Source: CALMKX01 sp036274895
Lineage (GTDB): Bacteria > Acidobacteriota > Thermoanaerobaculia > Multivoradales > SZUA-115
Direction of reading: 5' to 3'
Assembly: GCA_036274895.1 (NCBI GenBank)
Contig: DASUEU010000009.1
Location: 52,167-116,166 of the forward strand
Length of the DNA: 64,000 nucleotides
Position numbers and translations under genes: made by a program
The notes under the pieces: model-generated
What the model saw: only the letters and a program-made list of their open reading frames with translations
The model's database searches: none
Told to the model about the DNA's origin: nothing
Part shown: positions 9,243 through 16,858 of the stretch, piece by piece
Layout of the letters: the number at the start of each line of letters is the position of its first letter
Position numbering within the stretch: the stretch's first letter is position 1

Positions 9243-10658
9243 CTACTCAGAAACGCCAATCGGGAAGGCGGCCGTCGCCACCGTCCCACCCCCGGGGCGG
9301 TCCTCCAGGGCGAGAGTGCCGCCGTGGAGCTGAATCACGCGCCAGGCCAGGGCCAGGCCGAGGCCGACGCCGTCGGGTCGCCCGCTGACGAAGGGCTGGA
9401 ACAATCGCTCGCGGATCGCCGCCGGCACGCCGGGGCCACGGTCCGCCACGGTCAGCTCGACCCCGGCTTCCGTGGTTCGCACCCCGAGATCCGCACGACC
9501 GCTGCCGCCGGCCCTGCGATCGGCCTCGACGGCGTTGGCGACCAGGTTCTTGAGCGCCCTCTCGAGCAACTGAGAGTCCCCCTCGAGCTCGACCTCGACC
9601 CCCGGTGCCGCCACGGTGATCGTCGCGTCGCCGAGTGCGGGATCGGCAGCGATCCGCCGCGCCAGGGCGCCCAGGTCCACGCGCTCGGCGCGAGCGGTGC
9701 CCGGCCGGGCGAAGGCCAGGAAGTCGGAGACCACCCGGGAAAGATGGGCCACCTCGTGGCGGATCTCGGTGAGATAGTCCTCCACGGACTCGCGCTCCCG
9801 ACTTCTCTCGATCAGCGAGAGGTAGCCGGAGAGGGTGGCGATGCTGTTGCGCAGCTCGTGCGCGACCCCCGCCGCCATCTCGCCGAGCTGCGCCAGGCCC
9901 TGAGCCAGGCGCTGCGAGACCTCCCGACGGCGCGACGCAGCAAGATCCGAGGGGTCGCCCTGCGCGCTCTCCCGGGCCAGGGCGGCGAGAGCCTTCTCGA
10001 ACGTCTCGACCAGCAGGGCCACCTCGTCCCGGTCTTGCCGGGGAACTCCCTCGACGGTCTGGACGCGATCCAGGAGGCGCTCGAACGGGGAGAAGGCGTG
10101 GCGCAGGAAGAGCAGCAACAGGACGAGCAGGCCGAAATCGACCGCCAGCACCAGGGGGGCGAGCCGAGCCAGGCGCCGCTGCTCGGCGGCCAGGGAGGCT
10201 GCCGGCAGATCGAGACGCACCAGCAAAGTCTCCCCATGCCGCCGTAGGGGCGCGTAGGCCACCAGACGGTCCCCCACGGTGGCGTTCGGACCCACCGCGG
10301 TCGCTCGGGTGGGTAGCTCGCCGGAGAGCGGGGTCAGGGGCCCCCCGGCGAGGTCCCCCAGCAGGCTCGCAGTCGAGCCGTCGGGTCGGAGCAGGGCCGC
10401 ACCGAGAGCACCGGCAGCGGGGCCGTCGAGCCCGATCTCCAAGCCCGAGCCCGGCAGCGAGAGCTGGACCGCGAGCTGGGAGGCGAGGCGAGAGGCCCGT
10501 TGCCGTTCCTCGTCGGCCAGCGCCCGCAGGCTCGCCTGGTAGGCCCACAGGGTGTAGGCCGAGAGCACCACCAGAAGCACCAGCGAGGTCGGCAGCAGGA
10601 TCGCCACCTCCCGCCGCAAGCCGATCGGCTCGAATCTGCGGCGACGGCGAGGGCTCAT
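9243..10658 (-). CDS. Membrane sensor histidine kinase (PilS/NtrB-like)
   Basis: The 471-residue kinase has transmembrane segments at about residues 17-40 and 165-187 bracketing a periplasmic sensor region of ~125 residues. A linker is followed by a HisKA helix with phospho-acceptor His at about 267 (GVAHELRNSIATLSGYL). The ATPase domain carries the N box (LKNLVANAVEAD), G1 (VADRGPGVPA) and G2 (GLGLALAWRVIQLHGG). The H-box and short architecture are of the NtrB/PilS type, which partner NtrC-type regulators. It lies 3 bp after pilD and before the minor-pilin operon. The regulator at the left edge is the probable partner. Classical PilS has six membrane helices; this one has two. Confidence 0.88.
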   Translation of the reverse strand: MSPRRRRRFEPIGLRREVAILLPTSLVLLVVLSAYTLWAYQASLRALADEERQRASRLASQLAVQLSLPGSGLEIGLDGPAAGALGAALLRPDGSTASLLGDLAGGPLTPLSGELPTRATAVGPNATVGDRLVAYAPLRRHGETLLVRLDLPAASLAAEQRRLARLAPLVLAVDFGLLVLLLLFLRHAFSPFERLLDRVQTVEGVPRQDRDEVALLVETFEKALAALARESAQGDPSDLAASRRREVSQRLAQGLAQLGEMAAGVAHELRNSIATLSGYLSLIERSRERESVEDYLTEIRHEVAHLSRVVSDFLAFARPGTARAERVDLGALARRIAADPALGDATITVAAPGVEVELEGDSQLLERALKNLVANAVEADRRAGGSGRADLGVRTTEAGVELTVADRGPGVPAAIRERLFQPFVSGRPDGVGLGLALAWRVIQLHGGTLALEDRPGGGTVATAAFPIGVSE

Positions 10659-10661
10659 CGG

Positions 10662-11438
10662 CTACTCGAAGAAGCCGGCGTACCAGCGGATGATGGGTCG
10701 GCCGACGAAGAGGGCGGCGAGGCCGCCCAAGGCCAGGAAGGTGCCGAACGGCAAGCGGGTCTTCAGGCCCTCACCCTGCCGGCCGAGCAGGGCCAGGCCC
10801 ACCACCGAGCCCGACACTGCGCCGAGTAGGAGGGTGAGGAGCATGCCCTTCCAGCCGAGAAAGGCCCCCTGCATGGCGATCATCTTGACGTCCCCCAACC
10901 CCATGCCTTCCTCGCGGCGCAGCCACCACCAGCCCCAGTAGAGGGCGAGCAGCACGCCGGCGCCGACGCCGGCTCCGAGCAGTGAGTCCCGTAGGTTGGT
11001 CCAGCCGACGAAGGGAGAGAAGGCCAGGCCGAGGGCGATCCCTGGCAGGGTCAGCTTGTCGGGCAGCAAGAAGTGCTCGGCGTCGATCAGGGCGAGGGCG
11101 AGCGACAGGGCACAGAACACCGCTGCCGCCGCCGCCGACACCGTCGGTCCGAAGACCCATACCGAGGCTAGGAAGAGGATGCCGGTGGCCAGCTCCACGA
11201 GGGGGTAGCGCCAGGAGATGCGCGCCCGGCAGCCCCGGCAGCGGCCGCGGAGCAGCAGGAAGGAGACCACTGGTACGTTGTCCCAGGGTCGGATCGCCTG
11301 GCCGCAGGAGGGGCAGCGGGAGCGCGGGAGAACCGTCGACTCCCCCCGTGGTAGCCGGTGGATCAGGACGTTGAGATAGCTGCCGACGATCAGACCTACG
11401 CCCGCGGCGTAGATCGCCCAGAGGGTGAGGGGGGTCAC
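10662..11438 (-). CDS. pilD: Prepilin peptidase/N-methyltransferase PilD
   Basis: This 258-residue polytopic membrane protein cleaves prepilin leaders and methylates the new N terminus. The N-terminal methylase-linked domain has the zinc tetracysteine (Cys 42, 45, 67, 70 in CPSC and CRGC). The two aspartates of the GxGD-type aspartyl protease are in ALALIDAEHFLLPD and GLGDVKM. Start is GTG, with a TAGAAT -10 element only 6 nt upstream and no ribosome binding site, so the transcript is probably leaderless. It processes the pilins and pseudopilins encoded in both pilus loci of the window. The kinase gene follows after 3 bp. Confidence 0.95.
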   Translation of the reverse strand: MTPLTLWAIYAAGVGLIVGSYLNVLIHRLPRGESTVLPRSRCPSCGQAIRPWDNVPVVSFLLLRGRCRGCRARISWRYPLVELATGILFLASVWVFGPTVSAAAAAVFCALSLALALIDAEHFLLPDKLTLPGIALGLAFSPFVGWTNLRDSLLGAGVGAGVLLALYWGWWWLRREEGMGLGDVKMIAMQGAFLGWKGMLLTLLLGAVSGSVVGLALLGRQGEGLKTRLPFGTFLALGGLAALFVGRPIIRWYAGFFE

Positions 11439-11444
11439 CGAGCG

Positions 11445-11450
11445 ATTCTA
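11445..11450 (-). promoter_or_regulatory. -10 element (TAGAAT) for leaderless pilD transcript
   Basis: TAGAAT on the minus strand ends 6 nt before the GTG start of pilD. The expected transcription start would coincide with the start codon. No Shine-Dalgarno is present. Confidence 0.55.
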
Positions 11451-11472
11451 TCTGCCGCGGGCGGAGCCGTGA

Positions 11473-12000
11473 CTACGGCTGGACGGCGTAGGCCCGAGGT
11501 GCGCGTAAGAACGTGCCGTCCGCCCAGACGATGTCCTCGGCGAAGTCGAGGGGGTCGAAGGTCCCGGGAGTGAAGGTCTCGACCAGCTCCCCACCGAGGC
11601 CCGGGCTGGCGATCAGCATCGCCCGGTCCGCGCTGGGATTCTCGAGCGCCAGACGGTACACCAGGGCATTGCCCCAGGCGTCCTGGGCGGGCACGAAGCG
11701 CGCGTAGATCGGGCTCAGCGCCTGCCGGATGGCGTCCAGGTCGGAAGTTCCGGCCCAGTCGCTGAGCATCACCGTGGTCTGGCCCGCTGCCGCGGCCCCG
11801 GCGTTGTCGGTGGCCCAGTTGCTCATGGCCACCCCGATGATCTTGATGTCGCCCATCGTCCGCTTCTGGCGGCTGCGGTGGAGGGCGCCGATGAAGTTGG
11901 GGATCAGCATCGCTGCGATGATGCCGATGATCGCCACGACAATCAAAAGCTCGATGAGAGTGAAGCCAGCCGTCCCGCGCCTGCGATTTAGACCAACCAT
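11473..12000 (-). CDS. Type IVa-like pilin, copy 1
   Basis: The 175-residue prepilin has leader MVGLNRRRGTAG, then FTLIELLIVVAIIGIIAAM with Glu5. The helix runs on through HRSRQKRTMGDI, a segment shared with the second pilin. The C-terminal region ends with a conserved block (FDPLDFAEDIVWADGTF, then LRAPRAY) that the paralogue at 13573-14112 also carries. The start is at 12000 with GGGAG 10 nt upstream. A near-perfect sigma-54 promoter lies 45-59 nt upstream of the start. It is probably a major or alternative major pilin of the pilus built by the PilB/PilC/PilM-Q machine encoded at 30-38 kb. Confidence 0.88.
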   Translation of the reverse strand: MVGLNRRRGTAGFTLIELLIVVAIIGIIAAMLIPNFIGALHRSRQKRTMGDIKIIGVAMSNWATDNAGAAAAGQTTVMLSDWAGTSDLDAIRQALSPIYARFVPAQDAWGNALVYRLALENPSADRAMLIASPGLGGELVETFTPGTFDPLDFAEDIVWADGTFLRAPRAYAVQP

Positions 12001-12044
12001 CACATTACGACTCCCATTAAGAAACCGGCCTGCACCATGGCTTC

Positions 12045-12059
12045 GCAATGCCCGTGCCA
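12045..12059 (-). promoter_or_regulatory. Sigma-54 promoter of pilin copy 1
   Basis: On the minus strand the site reads TGGCACGGGCATTGC, matching the consensus TGGCACG-N4-TTGC at every defined base, with GG and GC spaced by 10 bp. The predicted start site is near 12033, giving a leader of about 33 nt to the ATG at 12000. Confidence 0.88.
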
Positions 12060-12108
12060 TCGTTCTGGGGCGTTCCAGCGGGGTTTCTAGTTACAAGAAG
12101 ACAGTTTT

Positions 12109-12137
12109 TGTCAACCGAGCGGCCACTGCCTGTCAAC
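12109..12137 (-). promoter_or_regulatory. Candidate activator sites (GTTGACA direct repeats) upstream of pilin copy 1
   Basis: On the minus strand GTTGACA occurs twice, 22 bp apart (12131-12137 and 12109-12115), about 75-105 bp upstream of the predicted start site. This is the usual place for an NtrC-type enhancer, and 22 bp is two helical turns. The TGACA core also occurs upstream of the second pilin. The downstream copy could instead be read as a sigma-70 -35 box (TTGACA). Confidence 0.45.
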
Positions 12138-13500
12138 GGCGAGCGCAGCGCTCGACGAGCCGGATCATGCGCTCAACGCCGCGCTCGAAGCCGACAACGG
12201 AGATCCGCTCGTCCGGCCCATGAACCCCGGAAGCGCTCAAGGGATCGATGTCGAAAGGGCTCACGCCATAGGCCGGGATGCCCCTCTCCCGCAGGAAGCG
12301 GGAGTCGGTGAAGCCCGAGAGCAGTGCCGGCACCACCGGGGCCGATGAGCCGAGGGTCTCCTCGATGGCTCGGAAGGCCGGGTGGTCCGTGGGCGAGGGC
12401 GCTGACACCGGGGCGCGAGCGAGGACCTCGATCTTCACCTCGCGGCCCAGCATGCCGGCCAGCTCCGCCAGGTAAGCGTCGGCATCGGTGTCCGGCAGGA
12501 GGCGAACATCGATCTCCGCGGAGGCCTCCCGGGGGATAACGTTGATGCTCTCGCTGCCCGCGAGCACTGTGACCTGGAGGGAGTCGAGGAAGAGGCGATC
12601 GAGCCCGGGCAGCAGCTTCGGGCTCGGACCGCTGGGAGTGACCACGCGGTCAATGTCGGCGAAGAGCGCGCGCCACTTGCTGCCCTCGTGCAGGGGGGCG
12701 ATAGCCTGGAAGTACCGCCGTACCACGGGAGTGACGCGGTAGGTGGGGGGCCGGTCGAGCACGCGAGCGAGGGCTCGGATCAGCGTATGGGGTGCGCTCG
12801 AGGGGCGGTACTGCGAGGCGTGGCCGGAACGACCCTCAACCGAGAGGCGCAGCCAGAGCGGTCGCTTCTGGGCGACCTCGACCTCCCACCAGAGAAGCCC
12901 GGTGGCGGCCCGCCGCCCCGAGCCGCCCTCGTTGAAGGCGGCCCAGACTCCTTCGAAGACCTCGGGATGTGCCTCGACCAGCCAGGCCATGCCCTGGCCT
13001 CCGCCCTTTTCCTCGTCGGCGACCGCCAGGAAGACCACGTCTCGTTCGAGGGGTACGCCCCGGCGCTTGAGATCGATCATCGCCGCGAGGTGGGCGATGC
13101 CGAGGGCCTTGGTGTCGAGGGCGCCTCGGCCCCAGAGCTCGCCGTCGCGGATCTCGGCCGAGAAGGGCGCCACCGTCCAACCGGGGCCCGCGGGCACCAC
13201 GTCCATGTGGTGGGTCAGCAGGAGGGGGCCACCGCGCGGGTTCTCTGCCGGCAGGCGGGCGAGCAGGCTGACGCGGCCCTCGGGGCTCTTCAGCCACTCG
13301 GTGGGGATGCGCTCCCGGTGGAGCAGCCAGGCCAGGTACTCCACCGCGCGGTGCTCGTTGCCGGGTGGGTTGGTGGTGTCGATCGCCAGGTAGCGCTGGA
13401 GCCACGAGGTCGCCTCGCTCGCACTCACCTCGGCCCGGCCCGGCAGGGCCGCCAGGAGGGCGGTGAGCAGGAGAAGGCCGGCGAGGCGTGGTGGCCGCAT
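12133..13500 (-). CDS. Exported M20-family metallopeptidase, copy A
   Basis: The 455-residue protein has a signal peptide (LAGLLLLTALLAALPGRA) and a complete set of M20 di-zinc residues: HMD in LLTHHMDVVPA, D in GRGALDTK, the EE pair in ADEEKGGGQG, E in FNEGG, and the late His in GVHGPDERIS. It should hydrolyse peptides or N-acyl amino acids in the periplasm or outside the cell. The dimerisation domain is present between the metal-binding halves. It lies between the two pilin genes. The start lacks a Shine-Dalgarno and follows a hairpin terminator by a few bases, so its promoter is unclear. A paralogue with an altered ligand follows upstream. Confidence 0.88.
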   Translation of the reverse strand: MRPPRLAGLLLLTALLAALPGRAEVSASEATSWLQRYLAIDTTNPPGNEHRAVEYLAWLLHRERIPTEWLKSPEGRVSLLARLPAENPRGGPLLLTHHMDVVPAGPGWTVAPFSAEIRDGELWGRGALDTKALGIAHLAAMIDLKRRGVPLERDVVFLAVADEEKGGGQGMAWLVEAHPEVFEGVWAAFNEGGSGRRAATGLLWWEVEVAQKRPLWLRLSVEGRSGHASQYRPSSAPHTLIRALARVLDRPPTYRVTPVVRRYFQAIAPLHEGSKWRALFADIDRVVTPSGPSPKLLPGLDRLFLDSLQVTVLAGSESINVIPREASAEIDVRLLPDTDADAYLAELAGMLGREVKIEVLARAPVSAPSPTDHPAFRAIEETLGSSAPVVPALLSGFTDSRFLRERGIPAYGVSPFDIDPLSASGVHGPDERISVVGFERGVERMIRLVERCARR

Positions 13501-13504
13501 GGAG

Positions 13505-13536
13505 AAAGAAGAAAGGGCGCCGCTTGCACGGCGCCC
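13505..13536 (-). terminator. Rho-independent terminator after pilin copy 2
   Basis: An 8-bp stem GGGCGCCG/CGGCGCCC (13515-13522 with 13529-13536) and a 6-nt loop are followed on the minus strand by a T-rich tract (TTTCTTCTTT). It lies between pilin copy 2 and peptidase copy A, so it should stop most pilin transcripts before the peptidase. Partial read-through would make it a gene-dosage device. Confidence 0.8.
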
Positions 13537-13572
13537 AAGGGGATTACAGCTCAGCAGAGATCGGAGTCGTTC

Positions 13573-14112
13573 TTAGCTGTCGGCCTTGTAGCCGCGCGGG
13601 GCGCGGATGAAGGTGCCGTCCACGTGGACGATGTCCTGCTCGTAGTCGGTGGGATCGAACAGGCCGGGGGTGTACGAGGAGTCGAACACCGGGGTGCCGT
13701 CAACGGGCCGGCCGGCGCTGCGCATCATCTCGTAGTTGATCTCGCCCGGATCGGTGAAGTCGAGGTAGTACTCGATGTCACTGCCCCAGCCGTCGAACTG
13801 CGGCACGAAGCGGATGTAGGTCGGGACCAGCTCGGTCTGCACTTCGGCGACCGTGTTCGGCGTGCCACCGTTGAAGTCGCCCGGGGCGACGGTGGTGGTC
13901 GTCTGGCCAGCGGCGGCGGCGCCACCGTTGTCCGTGGCCCACGAGTGGTAGGCGTTGGCGACCTGGCGGATGTCACCCATGGTCCGCTTCTGGCGGCCCT
14001 TGTGGAGGGCGTCCAGGAAGTTCGGGATCAGGATGGCGGCGATGATGCCGATGATCGCGACCACGATCAGCAGCTCGATCAGGGTGAAGCCCTTCTGGCG
14101 GTTACGGTTCAT
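13573..14112 (-). CDS. pilA: Type IVa-like pilin, copy 2 (probable major pilin)
   Basis: The 179-residue prepilin begins MNRNRQKG, then FTLIELLIVVAIIGIIAAI with Glu5, and shares the RQKRTMGDI segment and the C-terminal block EQDIVHVDGTFIRAPRGY with pilin copy 1. The ATG at 14112 has a strong GGAGGAA 8 nt upstream; the longer open frame to 14232 is rejected. It is followed by a strong terminator and preceded by a near-consensus sigma-54 promoter. The strong RBS and tight terminator fit a highly expressed monocistronic major pilin, so this copy is the better candidate for PilA. Confidence 0.9.
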   Translation of the reverse strand: MNRNRQKGFTLIELLIVVAIIGIIAAILIPNFLDALHKGRQKRTMGDIRQVANAYHSWATDNGGAAAAGQTTTTVAPGDFNGGTPNTVAEVQTELVPTYIRFVPQFDGWGSDIEYYLDFTDPGEINYEMMRSAGRPVDGTPVFDSSYTPGLFDPTDYEQDIVHVDGTFIRAPRGYKADS

Positions 14113-14157
14113 CTCTCTGTTTCCTCCGTTCGGATCGATGCGATCAGCCATGCTTAG

Positions 14158-14173
14158 AGCAGGAGCCGTGCCA
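14158..14173 (-). promoter_or_regulatory. Sigma-54 promoter of pilin copy 2
   Basis: On the minus strand the site reads TGGCACGGCTCCTGCT. The -24 box TGGCACG is perfect and the -12 box is CTGCT, with GG-N10-GC spacing. The predicted start is near 14147, giving a leader of about 35 nt that contains the GGAGGAA ribosome binding site. Confidence 0.87.
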
Positions 14174-14226
14174 GGCCGATAAACCCTTGAAAACACAGAG
14201 TATTTCTCCGAGATCGACGCCCCGGA

Positions 14227-14263
14227 TGACACTATTTGTGGGAGCGATGGTCAGGAAGTGTCA
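14227..14263. promoter_or_regulatory. Candidate enhancer (TGACACT inverted repeat) upstream of pilin copy 2
   Basis: TGACACT (14227-14233) and its exact reverse complement AGTGTCA (14257-14263) are 30 bp apart, about three helical turns. They lie 80-116 bp upstream of the predicted sigma-54 start. The right arm overlaps the stop codon of the next peptidase gene. The TGACA core recurs upstream of pilin copy 1, so both may bind the same NtrC-type activator. Confidence 0.5.
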
Positions 14264-15709
14264 GTAGGCCAGCCGCGCCACCAGCCGGCGGTAGATCTCC
14301 GTCCCGGACCGGAGACCCATGAGCGAGATGCGCTCGTCCGGTAGACCGACGCGGCGCGTGTCGGAGTAGGGGATGAGAAACGGTGAGAAGCCGTAGGCGG
14401 GCAGGCCGGCGGCCCGCAAGAAGCGAGAGTCGTTAGCGCTCCACGGCAGGAACTGAGGCCCCACCACGGCGCCCGGGTGAGCCTGGCGCAGCTCATCGAC
14501 CATGGCTTCGAAGGCGGGGTGATCGAGGGGCGCCCCATGGTCGGCGCCGCGCTCGTCGTAGACGCTCCAGGTCAGGCCGGCCCGGCGCCAGTCGGGCAGG
14601 AGCCGGGCGAAAGCCTCTTCGAAAGAGGAGCCCGGGAGCAGGTGAACCTTGACCAGCAAGGTCCAGGTGCCATCGGCCTTCTGGCGGGGCAGGAACGGAT
14701 GTGCCTCGTCGCGGAAGAAGGCTTTCAGGTAGCTGGGAAGCCGGGCGTAAAGAGCTACATTGCGCTGCAGGCCCGGCAGGTCGGTCAGGGCGCGCCGGAG
14801 CAGGGGATCCTGGCGAGTCGGGCCGTAGGCGGCCATGAAGGCGGCCACCTCGGGAGTGATCCGGACCTCGAGGTTGCCCTCGTCCAGGTCCGTCTCGAGC
14901 TCCTGCCGCAGGGCCTCGAGCCGCTCCTGGCTCGGGCTGCAGAAAGTCACGTCCACCAGCCGGCGCTGGGCGAACTCCACGCCCCAGTAGCGGACATCGT
15001 GCGCCGAGCTGGTCTCAACCACCCCGCCCTCGGTCAAGAAGGCCCAGGTCTGGCCGAGCAACTCGGGTCGTTCGGCCAGCAGCCACTTGGTGCCGAGGTC
15101 GCTGCCGACCTCTTCGGCACCGGTGGCGAGGAAGACCACCGTGCGCTTCAGGGGCTTGCCGCTCTTCGCCAGGTCCAGAAAGGCCATCAGCTGGGCGATG
15201 GCGATGCTCTTCATGTCGAAGGCCCCACGCCCGTAGAGGTAGGGCCCTTCGATGACACCGCCCCAAGGCGGGTAATGCCATTCCTCGGGATTGGTGACCG
15301 GATCGGTGTCGATGTGGCTGTGCAGCACCAGCGGGCGAGGATCCGCGCCCGGCAGCACGGCCCAGAGATTGGCATGGTGGCCGCCCAGGACCTCGATCTC
15401 GGAGTGGATGCCGTTCTGGGCCAGCACCGAGGCGAGGAACTGGGCGCCGGCGAGCTCGTTGGCGTTGGGCTGGCTGGTGTTGATCTGGAGATAGCGACGG
15501 AGCAGCTGAACTTCCTGGACTCCCTGCCAGTCCACCTCCTGCCACGCGAAGTCCTCCTCCGGAGTGGCGGGGCGCAGGCTCTGGAGGTAGCCGAGGCCGG
15601 CTGCCAGGAGCACGAGGGTCACCGCCAGGCTGCCGTAGAGAGCGATGCGCGCAGCGCGTTGGATCCGCTTTTCGAGGGGGCTCTTGGAGCGGGCGGTGGG
15701 GCCGATCAC
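14261..15709 (-). CDS. Membrane-anchored M20-family metallopeptidase, copy B, with an altered metal ligand
   Basis: The 482-residue protein has a single N-terminal membrane anchor (IALYGSLAVTLVLLAAGLGY), so it is probably held in the inner membrane facing out. Four M20 metal motifs are intact: HID in VLHSHIDTDPV, D in GRGAFDMK, EE in TGAEEVGSD, and E in LTEGGV. The fifth, the His of the usual H-G-x-D-E-R-I motif (present in copy A), is lost: here the segment reads TRRVGLPDERIS. Activity may therefore be changed or lost. Start is GTG with a GATAAT -10-like element 11 nt upstream. It is divergent from the aminotransferase. Confidence 0.85.
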   Translation of the reverse strand: MIGPTARSKSPLEKRIQRAARIALYGSLAVTLVLLAAGLGYLQSLRPATPEEDFAWQEVDWQGVQEVQLLRRYLQINTSQPNANELAGAQFLASVLAQNGIHSEIEVLGGHHANLWAVLPGADPRPLVLHSHIDTDPVTNPEEWHYPPWGGVIEGPYLYGRGAFDMKSIAIAQLMAFLDLAKSGKPLKRTVVFLATGAEEVGSDLGTKWLLAERPELLGQTWAFLTEGGVVETSSAHDVRYWGVEFAQRRLVDVTFCSPSQERLEALRQELETDLDEGNLEVRITPEVAAFMAAYGPTRQDPLLRRALTDLPGLQRNVALYARLPSYLKAFFRDEAHPFLPRQKADGTWTLLVKVHLLPGSSFEEAFARLLPDWRRAGLTWSVYDERGADHGAPLDHPAFEAMVDELRQAHPGAVVGPQFLPWSANDSRFLRAAGLPAYGFSPFLIPYSDTRRVGLPDERISLMGLRSGTEIYRRLVARLAY

Positions 15710-15720
15710 GGCGGGACGGG

Positions 15721-15749
15721 ATTATCTCAGAAGCGCCCCGGAGTAGAAT
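15721..15749. promoter_or_regulatory. Divergent -10 elements for peptidase B (-) and aminotransferase (+)
   Basis: GATAAT on the minus strand (15721-15726) lies 11 nt before the GTG of peptidase B. TAGAAT on the plus strand (15744-15749) lies 8 nt before the GTG of the aminotransferase. Neither gene has a Shine-Dalgarno, so both transcripts should be leaderless or almost so. The whole divergent intergenic region is 48 bp. Confidence 0.5.
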
Positions 15750-15757
15750 GCTCGGCC

Positions 15758-16858
15758 GTGCGCATCCCCCCCATCGACCTCGGCCGTGCCCACCGGCGCA
15801 TCGAATCGGCCCTCGCCGACCGCTGGCGCCGGATCCTGGAATCTACCGCCTTCGTCCTCGGCCCCGAGGTCGGGGAGCTCGAGCGAGGCTTCGCCGAAGC
15901 CACCGGCGCAGCCGGTTGCGTGGCGGTAGCCAACGGTACCGACGCCCTGCTCATCGCCCTGCGGGCCCTCGACATCCGCCCGGGCGACGAGGTGCTGGTG
16001 CCGGCCTTCTCCTTCTTCGCCACCGCCGAGGTGGTGGTGCTCGCCGGGGCCCGGCCGGTGTTCTGCGACGTCGACCCCCGCACCCTCAACCTCGATGCGG
16101 CGGATGCCGCGGCCAGGGTGACGGCGGCCACGGTCGGCATCATCGGCGTCCACCTCTACGGCCGGCCCTTCGACGTCGACGGCCTCAAGGCCCTCGCCGA
16201 GCGCCGTGGCCTCTGGCTGGTCGAGGACGCAGCCCAGGCGCACGGCGCCACGGCGAACGGCCAGAGCGTGGGCACCATCGGCCAGCTCGCGGGGTGGAGC
16301 TTCTACCCGACCAAGAACCTGGGCTGCTTCGGCGACGGTGGCGCCGTCACCGGCCCGGACGCCGAGCTGCTGGCCCGCGTCCGGCGGCTGGCCAATCACG
16401 GCCAGGCCGGCCGCTACCATCACCTCGAAGTCGGCACCAACAGCCGCCTCGACAGCCTCCAGGCGGCCGTGCTCAACTGCCGGCTGCCCTTCCTTGCAGC
16501 CGACAACGACCGCCGGCGCGAGATCGCCCAGCGCTACCACGGCGGCCTCGGGGGCGTGGGGGACCTCTCCTTCCCCGAGGATCCGCCCGGCTCGCGCTGC
16601 GTGTACCACCAGTACACCGTGCGCACCGCCCGGCGCGACGAGTTGCTGGCCCACCTCACCCAACGCGAGATCCTCGCCTCGGTGCACTACCCGTCGGCGC
16701 TCCACCTGCAACCGGCCCTGGCCCAGCTGGGCGAGCCGCCCTCGCTGCCGCACGCCGAGGCGGCGGCCCGCGAAGTGTTGTGCCTGCCGATCTTCCCGGA
16801 GCTCACCAACGAGGAAGTGGATCGGGTGGTGGCGGCGGTTCGAGAGTTCTTCCACTAG
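15758..16858 (+). CDS. DegT/DnrJ/EryC1-family PLP aminotransferase (sugar aminotransferase)
   Basis: The 366-residue protein matches the family used to make amino sugars for surface glycans: PIDL at the N terminus, NGTDALLIALRALDI, PAFSFFATAE, VEDAAQAHGA and the PLP-lysine motif SFYPTKNLGCFGDGGA. The GTG at 15758 starts at VRIPPIDL; the much longer upstream open frame is antisense to peptidase B. A TAGAAT box 8 nt upstream suggests a leaderless transcript. Its substrate is probably a nucleotide-linked keto sugar, but that cannot be read from sequence. Its 3' end overlaps the convergent glycosyltransferase-like gene by 56 bp. Confidence 0.9.
   Translation: MRIPPIDLGRAHRRIESALADRWRRILESTAFVLGPEVGELERGFAEATGAAGCVAVANGTDALLIALRALDIRPGDEVLVPAFSFFATAEVVVLAGARPVFCDVDPRTLNLDAADAAARVTAATVGIIGVHLYGRPFDVDGLKALAERRGLWLVEDAAQAHGATANGQSVGTIGQLAGWSFYPTKNLGCFGDGGAVTGPDAELLARVRRLANHGQAGRYHHLEVGTNSRLDSLQAAVLNCRLPFLAADNDRRREIAQRYHGGLGGVGDLSFPEDPPGSRCVYHQYTVRTARRDELLAHLTQREILASVHYPSALHLQPALAQLGEPPSLPHAEAAAREVLCLPIFPELTNEEVDRVVAAVREFFH

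Noticed and set aside
14477..15757. N-terminal extension of the aminotransferase frame
   Set aside because: The upstream 427 codons are antisense to peptidase B and unlike any family; the DegT fold begins at the GTG at 15758.
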